From Craterostigma plantagineum (taxonomy: Eukaryota > Streptophyta > Magnoliopsida > Lamiales > Linderniaceae), in NCBI GenBank assembly GCA_027422505.1, contig JAPQWV010001076.1, forward strand, positions 62,001-126,000: a stretch of DNA of 64,000 bases. The letters are read 5' to 3'. This document shows positions 44,802 to 56,229 of this stretch, piece by piece. A program made the position numbers and the translations under genes. The stretch's first letter is position 1. The number at the start of each line of letters is the position of its first letter. The notes under the pieces are model-generated. The model searched no databases and was not told the origin of the DNA. It saw only the letters and a program-made list of their open reading frames with translations.

Positions 44802-45652
44802 ATGGTGCGCACAAGAGGAGATAGCATAGGGGAGCCATCAACACCCCAGCGATGAACGGGATACTGCTATTATCAGACTCACGGAACTCGTTCAGCGCCA
44901 ATCTGATCAAATCCAACAGCTAATTCAGCAAAGAGATTCGAGCGAGCGACGATGCAATCCATCGATTCAGGCAGCAGAAGCTGTGGAGAAAGGTTTAGGA
45001 AGCTAAGTCCACCTGCTTCGAGGAGGCAGTTGATCCGACAGCTGCAGATGATTGGATTCGTACCCTTGAGAACATGTTTCACTACAGTCGAGTACCAGAA
45101 GAAGACAAGGTGACATGTGCCTCTTTTATGCTACGAGGAAGCGCTGGACATTGGTGGGACATGACCAAAAGCCTCGAGGATCCGTACACAATGACGTGGG
45201 ACAGATTCAAGGAATTATTCATGGGAAATACTTTGCCGTCCCAGCTCGCGTACAAAGATGAATGAATTTATACAGCTGAGGCAAGGATCAATGCCGGTCG
45301 AGGAGTATATACGGAGGTTCGAACAGCTTTCAAGGTTTGCGACACACATGGTGAGCACTGATGCCTTGAAGGTTGAACGATTTCTTGAAGGACTGAGGCC
45401 AGAACTTATCGAGATGTAAGCATGGCAAAAGTCGACGGCACTAGTTATGCTCAGATGGCCGAGAGGGCTTTGATGGCTGAGCAAGCTGAGATGAGAATTC
45501 TCCGTGCACAAGAAGCTCGACGCAAGTTCCAACAAGTCCGAACCCAGAGGGAGGCAGAAATGATAAGAAGAGGGGTCTTCAATTCTCTAATCAACGACCT
45601 ATATTCCGAGCAGGGCAAGGACCACAACAGGAGGATCAGAACAAGAGGATGA
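44802..45652 (+). pseudogene. gag: Outer chromovirus gag
   Basis: The ATG at 44802 begins MVRTRGDSIGEPS, like MVRTRGES of the gag ending at 52287. After a frame change near 44852 the next block is LTELVQRQSDQIQQLIQQRD, a helical segment. The gag core is at 45020-45420: DDWIRTLENMFHYSRVPEED, LRGSAGHWWDMTKSLED, EFIQLRQGSMPVEEYIRRFE and LKVERFLEGLRPEL. 45422-45652 gives QMAERALMAEQAEMRILRAQ, the end of the capsid region. Four frame changes. It is the structural protein of the particle. Confidence 0.85.
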
Positions 45653-46641
45653 AGTTTAATCAAGGCTCGGTACCTAATGCCATTCCTCGATGCTCGACTT
45701 GCGATAATCGTCATACCGGAGTGTGCCGTTTCGAGAATAGAACCTGTTTTAAGTGCGGTAAGGCCGGGCATATCGCCACAGCATGTCCGGAGCAACCACA
45801 TGACAACCAGAGGAAAGCACCAGCAAGAGTTTTTGCCATGACGGGTTCGGCCACGGATGCAGACCCATTAGTGATCACGGGTAAACTCCTAATCTATGAC
45901 ACTTTCGCACATGACTCCGGTGCCACGCATTCATTTGCATCAGTAGATTACGTGAATAAGCTCAATAGGGGATTAGAACTTTCTGAAGTTTCTTATTATG
46001 TGACCACCCCTACTGGACATTCTGAAGAAACGAATAAAATCTTGAGAATGCTACCTATTATCATCAAAGGGAGAGAATTATATGCAGATCTGATTGTCCT
46101 TTCTATGAATGAGTTTGATATTATTCTTGGGATGGATTGGCTGTCGAAGCACCGGGCGACTGTCGATTGTTCAACAAAGACAGTAACATTTCGGCTACCA
46201 AATGAGGAAACCTTTTCTTTCGAAGCTGTTGAGAAGTCTCCAAAATTTACAATGATATCGGCAGTGAAGGCTATGCAATTATTGAAGTGTGGCTATGAGG
46301 GATATATCGTAAGCATTATGAGCCTTGAAGGGAAGCCATCACCAAAAATCGATGAAGTGCCTGTTGTTTGCGAGTATCCGGATGTTTTCCCAGAGGATCT
46401 TCCAGGGTTGCCGCCAGGCCGTGAAATTGAGTTTACAATTGAGTTGGAGCCCGGAACAGCCCCGATTGCTAAGACACCTTATCGAATGGCCCCACTCGAA
46501 TTGAAGGAGCTAAAAGCTCAATTGCAGGAATTGCCTGATAAAGGCTTTATACGACCCAGTTTTTCCCCTTGGGGAGCACCTGTGTTGTTAGTCCGCAAAA
46601 GGATGGATCGATGCGCTTATGTATCGACTACCGAGAGCTGA
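45649..46641 (+). CDS. pol: Outer chromovirus nucleocapsid, protease and start of reverse transcriptase
   Basis: One open frame of 330 codons. A Cys/His block [12 protein letters not shown] and a CCHC knuckle [14 protein letters not shown] (about residues 33-46) are followed by [17 protein letters not shown]. The protease active site is [10 protein letters not shown] (about 89-98), and [17 protein letters not shown] is the conserved C-terminal part of the protease domain. [20 protein letters not shown] and [18 protein letters not shown] begin reverse transcriptase. The frame is lost near 46600. The ATG at 45649 is probably internal to the gag-pol polyprotein and not a true start. Confidence 0.85.
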   Translation: MKFNQGSVPNAIPRCSTCDNRHTGVCRFENRTCFKCGKAGHIATACPEQPHDNQRKAPARVFAMTGSATDADPLVITGKLLIYDTFAHDSGATHSFASVDYVNKLNRGLELSEVSYYVTTPTGHSEETNKILRMLPIIIKGRELYADLIVLSMNEFDIILGMDWLSKHRATVDCSTKTVTFRLPNEETFSFEAVEKSPKFTMISAVKAMQLLKCGYEGYIVSIMSLEGKPSPKIDEVPVVCEYPDVFPEDLPGLPPGREIEFTIELEPGTAPIAKTPYRMAPLELKELKAQLQELPDKGFIRPSFSPWGAPVLLVRKRMDRCAYVSTTES

Positions 46642-47718
46642 ATAACAAGACAATCAAGAACAAATACCCTCTACCCCGGATCGATGACCTATTTGACCAA
46701 TTGCAAGGAGCGTCTGTATATTCAAAAATTGATCTGCGATCCGGTTATCACCAACTGAAGATAAAGGAGGCGGACATTCCAAAGACGGCGTTCAATACGA
46801 GATATGGCCACTATGAGTTTCTTGTAATGCCATTTGGAGTTACAAATGCACCAGCAGCATTCATGGACCTGATGAATCGAGTATTTGATGAATTCATCGA
46901 TAAGTTCGTCATTGTATTTATCGATGACATCCTGATCTATTCAAAAACAAGGGATGACCACAATGAACACTTGCGAGCAGTGTTGCAGACATTGAGGCAA
47001 AAGCAGCTATACGCAAAATACAAGAAGTGTGAATTCTGGCTCGATCAAGTAGCATTCCTCGGCCATGTCATTTCAGCAGCTGGAACATCAGTAGACCCTA
47101 GCAAAGTCGAAGCTAATACTAATTGAGCAGACCAACGACTCCTTCAGAGGTCCGGAGTTTCCTTGGCTTGGCAGGTTATTATCGAAGATTCATCGAAGGA
47201 TTATCAAAAATTGCAACCCCACTGACAAGGATGACAAGGAAGGGTATTCCATTCATTTGGAATGAAGACTGCGAACGAAGCTTTCAAGAACTCAAACGAC
47301 GATTAATAACAGCACCCATTCTCTCCATCCCCACAACTAATGAAGGGTTCGTGATTTACACTGATGCGTCGAAGAATGGTTTAGGAGGTGTTCTATGCAG
47401 AGTGGTAAAGTTATTGCATATGCATCAAGACAGTTGAAAGAGTACGAAAAGAATTATCCAACACATGATCTGGAGCTTGCTGCCGTAGTGTTCGCATTGA
47501 AGATTTGGAGGCATTACCTATATGGAGAACACTGCGACATCTATACAGACCATAAGAGCCTGAAATACATATTCACGCAGAAGGAGTTAAATATGCGACA
47601 GAGAAGATGGTTAGAACTTGTCAAGGATTACGATTGCACTATCAACCATCACCCGGAAAAGCTAATGTCGTTGCGATGCATTGAGCCGAAAGTCAATTCA
47701 AAAGCCAGAACGAGATGA
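46569..47718 (+). pseudogene. pol: Outer chromovirus reverse transcriptase and RNase H
   Basis: 46569-47126 carries the reverse transcriptase core: [53 protein letters not shown] and the intact catalytic [11 protein letters not shown], then [11 protein letters not shown]. 47123-47437 gives [20 protein letters not shown] and [13 protein letters not shown], the first RNase H motif. 47395-47718 gives [40 protein letters not shown] and [11 protein letters not shown]. Three frame changes separate blocks that are otherwise well conserved, so the enzyme could be close to intact if some are sequencing errors. Confidence 0.9.
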
Positions 47719-48907
47719 TCTGCACAAGATGGGCATTGAGGTGATACAACCGGGCGAATTAGAAGTCAAATTGGCTGCTTTATCACTTCAGCCGACTCTA
47801 TTTGAGAGAATCAAACAACGACAACAAGAAGATGAATTTTTCATTCAAATGAAGAACTCGGTCGAAGCAAGGCAACGGACTGGCTTAGATTTATCAAAGG
47901 ATGATGTATTGCGATTCAAAGGGCGTCTGTACATTCCAAACGAGGAGACTTTTCGTAAAGAAATCCTGATGGAAGCTCATTCGACACCATATTCGGTACA
48001 TCCAGGATCAACCAAGATGTATAGAGACCTGAAACAATATTACTGGTGGCCAGGCATGAAGAGGGATGTTGCACTTTTTGTCGAACGATGCTTGACTTGT
48101 CAGCAAGTGAAGGCAGAACATCAAAGACCGGGTGGAGTACTTCAGCCACTGTACATTCCTGAATGGAAATGGGAAGCAATTACAATTGATTTCGTGGTTG
48201 GGCTGCCAAAGACAACAAAGAAGCATGATGCTATATGGGTTGTGGTGGATCGTCTTACGAAATCTGCTCACTTCGTACCAATTGTTTCTACCTATTCAAT
48301 TGATCAATACGCACGTCTCTACATTCAAGAAATCGTACGGCTACATGGAGTGCCTATTTCTATTGTCTCCGATCGAGATTCAAGATTCCTGTCGAAATTT
48401 TGGAAGAGTCTACAGAAGGCCCTCGGAACAAGGTTGACTTACAGCACTGCCTATCATCCTCAAACTGATGGGCAGTCTGAGAGGACAATTCAGACCTTAG
48501 AAGATATGTTACGAGCTTGTGTGCTTGATTTTCAAGGGCATTGGAGTAAGTTCCTACCACTGATTGAGTTTTCATACAACAGTAGCTACCACGCAAGTAT
48601 CGGAATGGCCCCGTATGAAGCCCTATATGGAAGAAAATGCCGATCGCCAATTCACTGGGATGAAGTTGGTGAAAGGAAAATTTTGGGTCCTCAGATGATT
48701 CAAGAGATGAGTGACGTGGTTGTTCAAATTCAACACAGAATGAAAGCAGCACAAAGCCGGCAAAAGAGCTATGCAGATAAAAGGCGAAGGCCATTAGAGT
48801 TTGAAGTTGGGGATCGGGTGTTTCTAAAAGTGGCACCAATGAAAGGTGTCATGCGATTTGGAAAGAAGGGGAAGCTTAGTCCACGATACATCGGCCTTAC
48901 CCTATAA
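47681..48907 (+). CDS. pol: Outer chromovirus integrase
   Basis: One open frame of 408 codons. The zinc-binding domain reads [19 protein letters not shown] and [15 protein letters not shown]. The catalytic triad is complete: D in [11 protein letters not shown] in IVSDRDSRF and E in [26 protein letters not shown] and the GPY/F start [10 protein letters not shown] follow. The frame ends where a single-base change disrupts LSPRYIGPY; the remainder continues at 48908. Integrase inserts element DNA in the nucleus. The first methionine is internal to the polyprotein. Confidence 0.9.
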   Translation: MSRKSIQKPERDDLHKMGIEVIQPGELEVKLAALSLQPTLFERIKQRQQEDEFFIQMKNSVEARQRTGLDLSKDDVLRFKGRLYIPNEETFRKEILMEAHSTPYSVHPGSTKMYRDLKQYYWWPGMKRDVALFVERCLTCQQVKAEHQRPGGVLQPLYIPEWKWEAITIDFVVGLPKTTKKHDAIWVVVDRLTKSAHFVPIVSTYSIDQYARLYIQEIVRLHGVPISIVSDRDSRFLSKFWKSLQKALGTRLTYSTAYHPQTDGQSERTIQTLEDMLRACVLDFQGHWSKFLPLIEFSYNSSYHASIGMAPYEALYGRKCRSPIHWDEVGERKILGPQMIQEMSDVVVQIQHRMKAAQSRQKSYADKRRRPLEFEVGDRVFLKVAPMKGVMRFGKKGKLSPRYIGLTL

Positions 48908-49224
48908 TCGAGAGAATAGGAGATGTTGCCTACAAGCTTGATCTACCCTCTATGCCTCAAGTTCACAACGTATTCCACGTCTCGATGCTGAGGAAATATG
49001 TTTCAGATCCGTCTCATGTTATAAGGGAGCAACCCTTGGAGCTGAAACCAGATACGAGCTACGAAGAACAACCTATAGAAATACTTGCACGAGAAGTGAA
49101 ACGTCTTCGAAGTAAGGAAATTCCATTAGTCAAAGTACGTTGGCAAAATCAATCGACGGAAGAGGCTACTTTGGGAAACAGAGGATGAATGCGAACGAAA
49201 TACCCGCACCTATTCAGTAAGTGA
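48908..49224 (+). pseudogene. pol: Outer chromovirus integrase end and chromodomain-like tail
   Basis: [18 protein letters not shown] and VHNVFHVSMLRKYVSDPSHV are the conserved integrase C-terminus. The tail EEQPIEILAREVKRLRSKEI and LVKVRWQNQSTEEATLG resembles the diverged chromodomain (CR type) of Tekay-like chromoviruses. One more frame change near 49175 separates this from KYPHLFSK and the stop at 49222-49224. The tail is thought to bind chromatin at the insertion site. Confidence 0.8.
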
Positions 49225-49245
49225 AATTTCGAGGACGAAATTTTT

Positions 49246-49260
49246 ATAAGGAGGGGAGGA
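49246..49260 (+). promoter_or_regulatory. Polypurine tract of the outer chromovirus
   Basis: ATAAGGAGGGGAGGA immediately precedes TGTCATACCCGG. Confidence 0.95.
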
Positions 49261-49490
49261 TGTCATACCCGGACAATTCCTAACCCTTGTTTGGCCAATA
49301 TGACTCATGCATTGCATTCTCATTTTATGTGAATTACGTGCTAATATAATAGCATATTATTTGAACTAATTGCCTTGCATATTATATGCATTTAGGAGTT
49401 GCATGTTATTAATTTCAGCATTTTAATATATTTAATTCCTAGGAATTTTGGTATAAGAAATAATTTAGAAGTCAATAGGGCCTAATAGTT

Positions 49491-49746
49491 ACACGTGTTT
49501 AGTTAATATTTTTATATAAAAATAATAATAGTAATAAAATAAATAAATAATAATAATAGTAACTAGTAAATAAATTAATTAATATATGAATTATTTAGCT
49601 TAGTTACTTTGGAAATTTTCCTGTGTGATATGTATCAAGTAATAATACACGTGTCAATTAATAGTACTACTAATTATACGTGTCCGCGGGTTAAGCTTCG
49701 ATATTCATACGTGTCGATTGCTAGGTATAATTAGTTACACGTGTCT
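49491..49746. promoter_or_regulatory. ACGTGT cluster in the outer 3' LTR
   Basis: The five ACGTGT motifs of the 5' LTR are all kept here, in the same order, while nearby bases have changed by small indels. Confidence 0.45.
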
Positions 49747-50814
49747 GGGTAATATATTATTCAATATTTATGTAAATAGATTTTCATCTAACTTGTGCAA
49801 GTTATTTACTCAAAGTACATAAAAATTAACTTAGTATCTAGCTATCAATATTAAAATACTCACCTTAATATCAACGAGTATATCTCCATGAGCTAATTAG
49901 GGATTCTAATATTTATATAATGGTGTATGTGTGTGCTAGGCCTTGATATGATAAGTATTGCATAACGTGAAGAGCAAGGGATTTACTAACCGACTTAATG
50001 ACCTATATCATCACCTAATTAGAGCTCAGACTAGTTCCCACCTCCTTGCTCAATCGAAACTTCACCCTCATGCCTGTACATGTAAACCACGCAAAGAGTA
50101 ATCAAAACATTTCAGCTTAAGCGAGTGCCTTGTTGTAGTTGTAAGTCACACTCTTACCAGATTAATCCTTGGAACCACGTAATGCTACTATAATATTTTA
50201 TGCGAGTACTTATATGCTTATAGGCTTATTTTGTAGTTGATATGCTCACAATCTCGATATAACAACAAGGTTAGAGGCGACAGGTAAGCGACTGTCCCAT
50301 GCAACTACGGCACATGAACCTAGCTTTATTTGAATTGTTGTGATATATGTGATATGATTTATTTGATTACTTGGGGGTACGAATTATTTAGTATTAATAA
50401 TTGTACCTCAGGCGCGAGTCGCCATATACGTTATTTTAATTCTTTGCTGAGATATGACCTTATGTGATTTGAGTTGAACTATTAGTTAGCCCAAGTGATT
50501 TGTGTGTATGTCATTGGGCGCGAATTACTGATTCGGATATGAGTGTGATATTTCTTGCATATTACGCACCGTTTCATTTACATCGAGTCAGTTACGTCGC
50601 TTTGGACGACTGGCAATGAGCATGTGAGAAATTTCATATAGTCGCCTTGGGCGAAACTGGTCTGGTGAGGTGCACTATGTTCTTTTGTGAGATGATACTA
50701 CGATACGCGAGGGAATCTCGTAGTGGAGATGACCGCCTTCGATGGATGGTCCACTCGAGCCCTTCCCCTTTGGTGGTACCGCACCGTTATTGGCCTGACG
50801 TGACGACGTCTTTT

Positions 50815-50934
50815 CTGGACGGGTGAAAAAGACCGTGCAGCTATATTTTCTGGACGGGTGAAAAAGACCGTGCAGCCTGGACGGGTGAAAAAGACCGTGC
50901 AGTGGTTTCTGGGCGGGTGAAAAAGACCGTGCAG
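50815..50934 (+). repeat. Minisatellite, four units, outer 3' LTR
   Basis: CTGGACGGGTGAAAAAGACC followed by GTGCAG occurs four times (the last with CTGGGC). The sister LTR at 43848-43930 has three, so one unit was gained or lost after insertion. Confidence 0.9.
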
Positions 50935-51636
50935 AGTTGATATTTATAGGCCTCATTGATATTGATTGAGCTCTTCGGTATCGTAGTATTCAGTCTCAGG
51001 GCCCATATTGAGTGAATCATTTTGAGGGTATGACTGCATGGTTACGGGATCATGAGTGGCACATAGAATGCAATTGCATTTGAATCATTCGAGGAATTCA
51101 TATCGCAGGCCGATAAAGTTCCGATCATACTTTAGATAAGTTTATATTATTATGGCATTCGCTTACTGAGCAATTAGCTCACGTCGTTCATGTGTTGTAG
51201 GTGAGCCCGATGATGTTGTGTGATACTCGCTTCGAGGCTAGCTGTTGAAGCTCCCGCAGACTTTTGAGATGGCGTGTACATAGATGACGACCTGTGGGCG
51301 AGCGAGATCTTTTGTTTAGGGTTTGTACAGTTTTCTAGTTATCGTTGAACTGTGTGTGGTCATATTTTGGACATTGTTATGTATGATATATGTATATATA
51401 TGTTAAATTGGTCGAGTCGAGCTGCGTAGTTTGTCAGTTTCAATGTTGTGGTAACACTATTTCTTTTGAAGGAAAAGTTATTTTCGCTACGAGTCTGTGA
51501 GTCTAATGGTTGGGTTTGATTGGTGGAGTACAGGAGTTATCGACAATTCAAAGTAAACTCTTGCATTTTATTTTCCGAAGTCCTAATTTATTGGTCATAG
51601 AGTCGTATAGTAGTGTAGTGGCGTTGGGGCGCCACA

Positions 51637-52287
51637 CCTGGATTCCCGCCATGCTCACATCTCTATAGAGTTCCGGTTTCAATCCTTCTAGGAACCGTTC
51701 AATTTTCAAAGCATCCGTGCTGACCATGTGTGCTGCGAACCTGGACAGCTGCTCAAACTTTCGTATGTACTCCGCCACGGTCATCGATCCCTGCCTGAGG
51801 TTTATAAATTCGTTGAGACGATGGACTCTCACCGGGGCCGTCAAGTACTTGCCCCGGAACAGCTCTTTGAATCTGTCCCAGCTCATCGTGGCAGGATTCT
51901 CGATCACCATAATGGTGTCCCACCAATGTCCGGCGCTTCCTCTTAGAAGGAACGCGGCGCACAGAGCCTTTTCTGCCTCTGGGACTCTGTTGTAGACGAA
52001 CATGCTCTCTAGTGTCCTTATCCAATCTTCGGCTGCCGTCGGGTCAGCCGTATCCTCGAAGGTTGGTGGGTTCAACCTCCTGAACCTTTCTCCCACTATC
52101 TCTGCCTATCGGCCTGAGTGTTTCCAGCATTCGTGGTGTTCTGTTGGATCAGCTGTTGTATCTGTGTTGACTGCTGGCGCACCAATTCCGTAAGTTGGAA
52201 AATGGTCGCGTCGCGGTTGTCAGTAGGGACCGTGTTTCCCCTATTCTGGTCATCGCCACCGCTCGACTCACCTCTTGTTCTTACCAT
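51637..52287 (-). pseudogene. gag: Gag of a third chromovirus, truncated
   Basis: 52096-52287 starts MVRTRGESSGGDDQNRGN and includes LTELVRQQSTQIQQLIQQN. After a frame change, 51637-52096 gives FRRLNPPTFEDTADPTA, EDWIRTLESMFVYNRVPE, LLRGSAGHWWDTIM, FINLRQGSMTVAEYIRKFEQ and LKPELYRDVSMAGIQV. Similarity stops exactly at the LTR end of the outer element (51636), so pol has been lost. A frame continues leftwards into the LTR, but those last residues are not part of the protein. Protease to integrase are absent. Confidence 0.85.
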
Positions 52288-52426
52288 CTTTATACCCTAT
52301 CCTGATCGTCCTATGGCCAATAAATTATGCAACATAGAATCTACATAGAATTAACACTTACTTGCAAGGCCGCTTCCGCTCTTTTGGGTGTGTGTGTATG
52401 GACAGTCTACAGAACCTGTGACCGAA

Positions 52427-52438
52427 GCTCCGATACCA
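52427..52438 (-). promoter_or_regulatory. Primer-binding site of the third chromovirus
   Basis: The minus strand reads TGGTATCGGAGC, one base different from the usual TGGTATCAGAGC (A to G), three bases inside the LTR edge. Confidence 0.85.
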
Positions 52439-52441
52439 CCC

Positions 52442-55400
52442 TGTCAGGATCCGACTTCCCTAACTGCCTATTCTAGCGCATTCCTATGTGGAATGATGCG
52501 TATAAAATTTTTTCTTTTTCCATTTACATAATGGAATGATGTTCTGTACAAGTCAAAAGAATACATGTCGAACACTAAGTTCCAGACATGATCTAACTAC
52601 GAGGACGAAGGTGTGTCGGCACAGCAAAAGGCTCCTATGCGCCCGGCCTCACAGGTCGTCATCCATACACACACGTCCACCCCAAAAGCAGCGCGAAGCT
52701 CCAAAAGATTTGCCTTGTCATCTAACGCGATCACGTACCGTGCTCGCTGGCGCCTACAACACATAACATAAAGAATGAGCCACCGAGGCTCAGTAAGCAG
52801 AAATCATGCATGTATGCACGTGTCCCTTTCCCCGCAAAGGCAAACCCTGCCGATGCATTATTTCTATGCAAGGGCAATCCGCGCCGATGCACCTAGTACT
52901 CGCACTAGTAAAACTCAGGGCCCTCGGCTAATCTTACTATGCACCACAAGTGGTCCACACCGGATGGCCGAACTCTAGGATGCACGTCGTTCCCCTAGGT
53001 CGCCATATGAACCCGGTCGTCCCCGACTGTCCGGCGGTCGCTCACGCTGGTAGCCTACGCTGAGGTTGCCTACACCAGGGTTCCACCCGGTGCCGCTTAT
53101 ACCCTCAGGTCGCACCCTCCAGGTCGCACCTTACCGCCATGGGCCATGCCCGAATCCTATCCATAGGATACCAGTATATATATTTACAATAATAGTACGA
53201 CGACGCTAAACGCCGCCCTGGTAGCATAGTAGACAGCCCCTGACTCAACTATGAGTCGACACACTTGCCCACATCGGCAAGTCCTTGTCGCGTACAAGCG
53301 ACATATCACCATGCACACTCTATCCCATGACTCTTCCCCATGAGTTCGTGCGTGCACATGAGCATGCTTATGCAACCAAATGCAACTTATGCTTACCACA
53401 TGAAAGCGTAACGATAAATTCACGTAATCACGAAACCACGTAGGCACATAGTCACATATACATATAGCACACAAGTTATGTGTTGTAGTTGGATTTCTAC
53501 TTACCTGGCGTCCGTGGATTAGCCGCTACCTGACCCGGGTATTGTCCTAAGTCCAATCCTTAGACATAGAATAGTATCGTTAGGACACTATTTTAAATTA
53601 ATTAATTACGTACTGACTTAGGTATTTTCCTTGGTTATAAATATCTTTAGAAGTCCTAGTTAACTTGGTACATCTCCCTTGACTTAGGGAATTTTATGAA
53701 GTTCATGAAGTTCATAAAATTCGTCCATAAGCTATTTGCTAGCCGGTTTGGTGAATTTCCTAATATTTCATCCTTTAAACTCGAACAGGCTATAAAGTCA
53801 GTCTATAAATTATATCAGTTGGCTACGTAAATTTTCGTACCAAAATTCTATCGAATGCAACGTCTACCTATACCGAAAATTGGCCCTAAGGACACCGATA
53901 GGCAAATTATGATCGGGCGTTGAAAGAGCCTATGCTCATTGGAATCGGAATATTTTTCTTATTAAATGGTGCGAAAATATGTTTCCTAAAAAGGCGATAG
54001 TTTTTTTTCGTAATTTTTTTTAACTTGAATCGTTTTAATCCAAGGGGTTCAATTCGCGAATTTGATTTGCGAAGTGTTTGAGTTCGCAAACCATTGCATT
54101 CGTAAGACTCGATTCGCCATCCTCATAGGACCCGCAAAATGCATGAGGCTCGGTTCGCAAAACGGGTTCGCAAAGAGCTGGAGCTATTTGAGTTCGTAGA
54201 ACTGTCGCGGCCCGTGAAGTAGGCGAGTTCGCAGAGTAGGTTTTGCGGCCCTCTTATTTTGCGGCTTGGGTGGATTCGCTGAAGGAATTCGCAAACTTAG
54301 ACCCGCAAAAGCTTTCCCCTCCTCGATTCGCGAAGTGGAGCCGTAGACTGCAAGGATTCGCGAAGTGTGTTGGATTCGCAAACCTCCATTCGCCGTCTTA
54401 CTTGGTTTGCAAATTGCATGTGGATTCGCCAACTAGGATTCGCGATCTTCATGCCACCACGGGTTCGCAAATTGGTTCAGCCCGTAAAATCCCGAGTTCG
54501 CAAATCGCCATGAGTTCGCCATCCATAGCGGGTTCGCAAACGTGTCATGACCCGCAAAACTCTTGCTTTGCGAAGTAGGGTTTGCGGCTTCGTGGACCCG
54601 CAAAAGGTTTGAGTTTGCAAACCTTTCCAGCCAGCAAACCTCCTCGGATTCGTAAAGTGGCTTGGAGTTCGCAAAATGCCCCCAAAACATTTACTATTCG
54701 CAATATACTAGCTTTAAGGATCGCAAGCTATATTTTCTTTCTCAAGAACACATTTAATCGGTGGGTATGAACTTATAACCCTAAAGTTCGAGCTTACTAA
54801 GAATGTAAGATTAGCCCTAATTTTCGTACCTTAATCACTTCTAAACACGTTATTATAAAGCTAAAAATACCAAATCAAGGTTAGAAAATGTACTCTCGAA
54901 AATGTTAAACTACCGAAATCTCCAAGAAAACCCTTAAGTACGTATCTACTCCTCAACTAAGGTTCTTCCCCGTCAATCTTACGCTCTAATTTCTCGTTTC
55001 TCTTATAAACTTTCGAAGCCAAACACTTAGGCAATTTAAATAACGAAATTATAAGGTTGTAAGGGAATGCTTCACTTACTAGCTTCGAATTTTCAACTTC
55101 TTGGTGTGTTTTTGAGTTGAACTCCTTTCGGCTCCTTCTCTTCTCTTTTCTTTCTAATTTCGTGGGTTCTTCTTAAGAGTGGTTATGGGGTTTGAAGGGT
55201 GGAGTTAGATATTTTATAATTCATAGTCATGGATAAATAGGAGTAGACTTGGCGTGACTCTCCTTACTTTAAGGGGTTGTTGTCTCCAATGTTTGCCACT
55301 TGCTTAATTTGGGCCTAAGTTAGCATGTTTAGCCCATCTATATTATTCAATTTCTCTTGGCCCAAACTTCGAAATTTCCCACCTAAATTAATTCATCCTA

Positions 55401-55705
55401 ATTACTTAAGTCGTTGCATATAATCACGGACGTTCGTAAAGTCTCGTAGGCATGGAGCGTGCACGGAAATTAATCTATAGTCATATAATTATTTCACGGA
55501 ATCCACGGCGATCACATAAGGAACTTATGAGGTCGATGATCACGTTCGTATAAAATCATATAGACCCGAAATTAATAGCACATAAGTCGCATAATGCACG
55601 TAAGTCACGTTAATGCGCATAGATCATGTCGATGCACATAAATCATGAAGTCGCATTTTGCTAATTTATTGGCCCTAAAGACTTACGGGAAACCCGGGTG
55701 CTACA
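52442..55705 (-). mobile_element. 5' LTR of the third chromovirus
   Basis: On the minus strand the 3,264-bp unit begins TGTAGCACCCGGGTTTCC and ends GGATCCTGACA next to the PBS. The length is large for a chromovirus LTR. It holds a TTCGCAAA array (54040-54715). A diverged relative lies at about 60810-63480. Candidate target sequence beyond the end is ATCCA (55706-55710); the partner is lost. Confidence 0.85.
54040..54715. repeat. TTCGCAAA / TTCGCGAA array in the third chromovirus LTR
   Basis: ATTCGCGAA, TTCGCAAA, CCCGCAAAA and GGTTTGCGG-like words recur every 15-35 bases in both orientations. The TTCGCGAA form is palindromic. Several ORFs cross the tract but consist of translated repeat. Confidence 0.8.
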
Positions 55706-55846
55706 ATCCATGAATTCGGTAAGCACCTAACCAATCCCGTGGTATCGAATAGATCCAGATCTGGCAAATCACGTTGCTGCCGCCCTGTCGTAGTCCGTCA
55801 TCGGCCACCCCCATTGTAGCCCCGTCGTCCACCCCACCACACCCAA

Positions 55847-56003
55847 ATCGGATGCAGCACAACACCACCAAATCCATCGCCGCACAAAACCACCAAATCT
55901 TTCCCCGCCCAACACCACCAAATCTGCCGCAGCCCAACACCACCAGATCTGCCGCAGCCCAACACCACCAAATCTGCCGCAGCCCAACACCACAACATCT
56001 GCC
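55847..56003. repeat. 25-bp minisatellite
   Basis: Units start at 55847, 55872, 55897, 55922, 55947 and 55972 with a partial seventh at 55997. The unit is ATCTGCCGCAGCCCAACACC plus ACCAA; the left units are more diverged (ATCGG..., ATCCA...). Reading frame is not kept across units, so the ORFs through it are spurious. 55706-55846 shows nothing else; 56040-56229 is unassigned. Confidence 0.9.
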
Positions 56004-56229
56004 AAATCTGAGCAGCCGATAAAAAGAAGAAAGGAAAAAAACGGGGGAGAGAATAAGGGAGAGGAGTGTTAGAGAACCTCTGCTTTTTTCACCGCCGCCG
56101 TCTTCCTTGCTCTAATCCTTCAAACCCTTAGCTGCGCGAGCTCGGCGTCTTGCTTGGCTTGTTTTCCTTCGGTTTGTATAGTGGAATGAAAAGAGAGAGA
56201 GTTATAATGAGATAAAAAGTAATTTGGGA

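Larger units (their letters stand above)
32675..51636 (+). mobile_element. Plus-strand chromovirus (outer element)
   Basis: The element has a 5' LTR (32675-44625, interrupted), PBS at 44630, gag and pol to 49224, a PPT at 49246 and a 3' LTR (49261-51636). The 9,622-bp minus-strand element at 32882-42503 sits inside the 5' LTR. The flanks do not match: GACAT on the left (32670-32674) and CCTGG on the right (51637-51641); the left flank is copia integrase and the right flank is gag of another chromovirus. The borders may therefore reflect recombination or deletion after insertion. Confidence 0.85.
49261..51636 (+). mobile_element. 3' LTR of the outer chromovirus
   Basis: The LTR starts TGTCATACCCGGACAATTCC and ends GGGGCGCCACA; 2,376 bp. 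It aligns with the 5' LTR pieces and shows the uninterrupted site of the inner insertion near 49461. It has five ACGTGT motifs (49491-49746) and a four-unit minisatellite (50815-50934). Confidence 0.95.

Noticed and set aside
48360..48839. 159-codon minus-strand ORF
   Set aside because: Shadow of the conserved integrase frame on the plus strand.
51548..51636. Continuation of the minus-strand gag frame into the 3' LTR
   Set aside because: The frame is open by chance; similarity to gag ends at 51637 and the rest is LTR sequence.
55774..56022. ORFs on both strands over the 25-bp repeat, Trp/Gly-rich or Pro/Thr-rich
   Set aside because: The unit is not a multiple of three and frames are not kept; a minisatellite.
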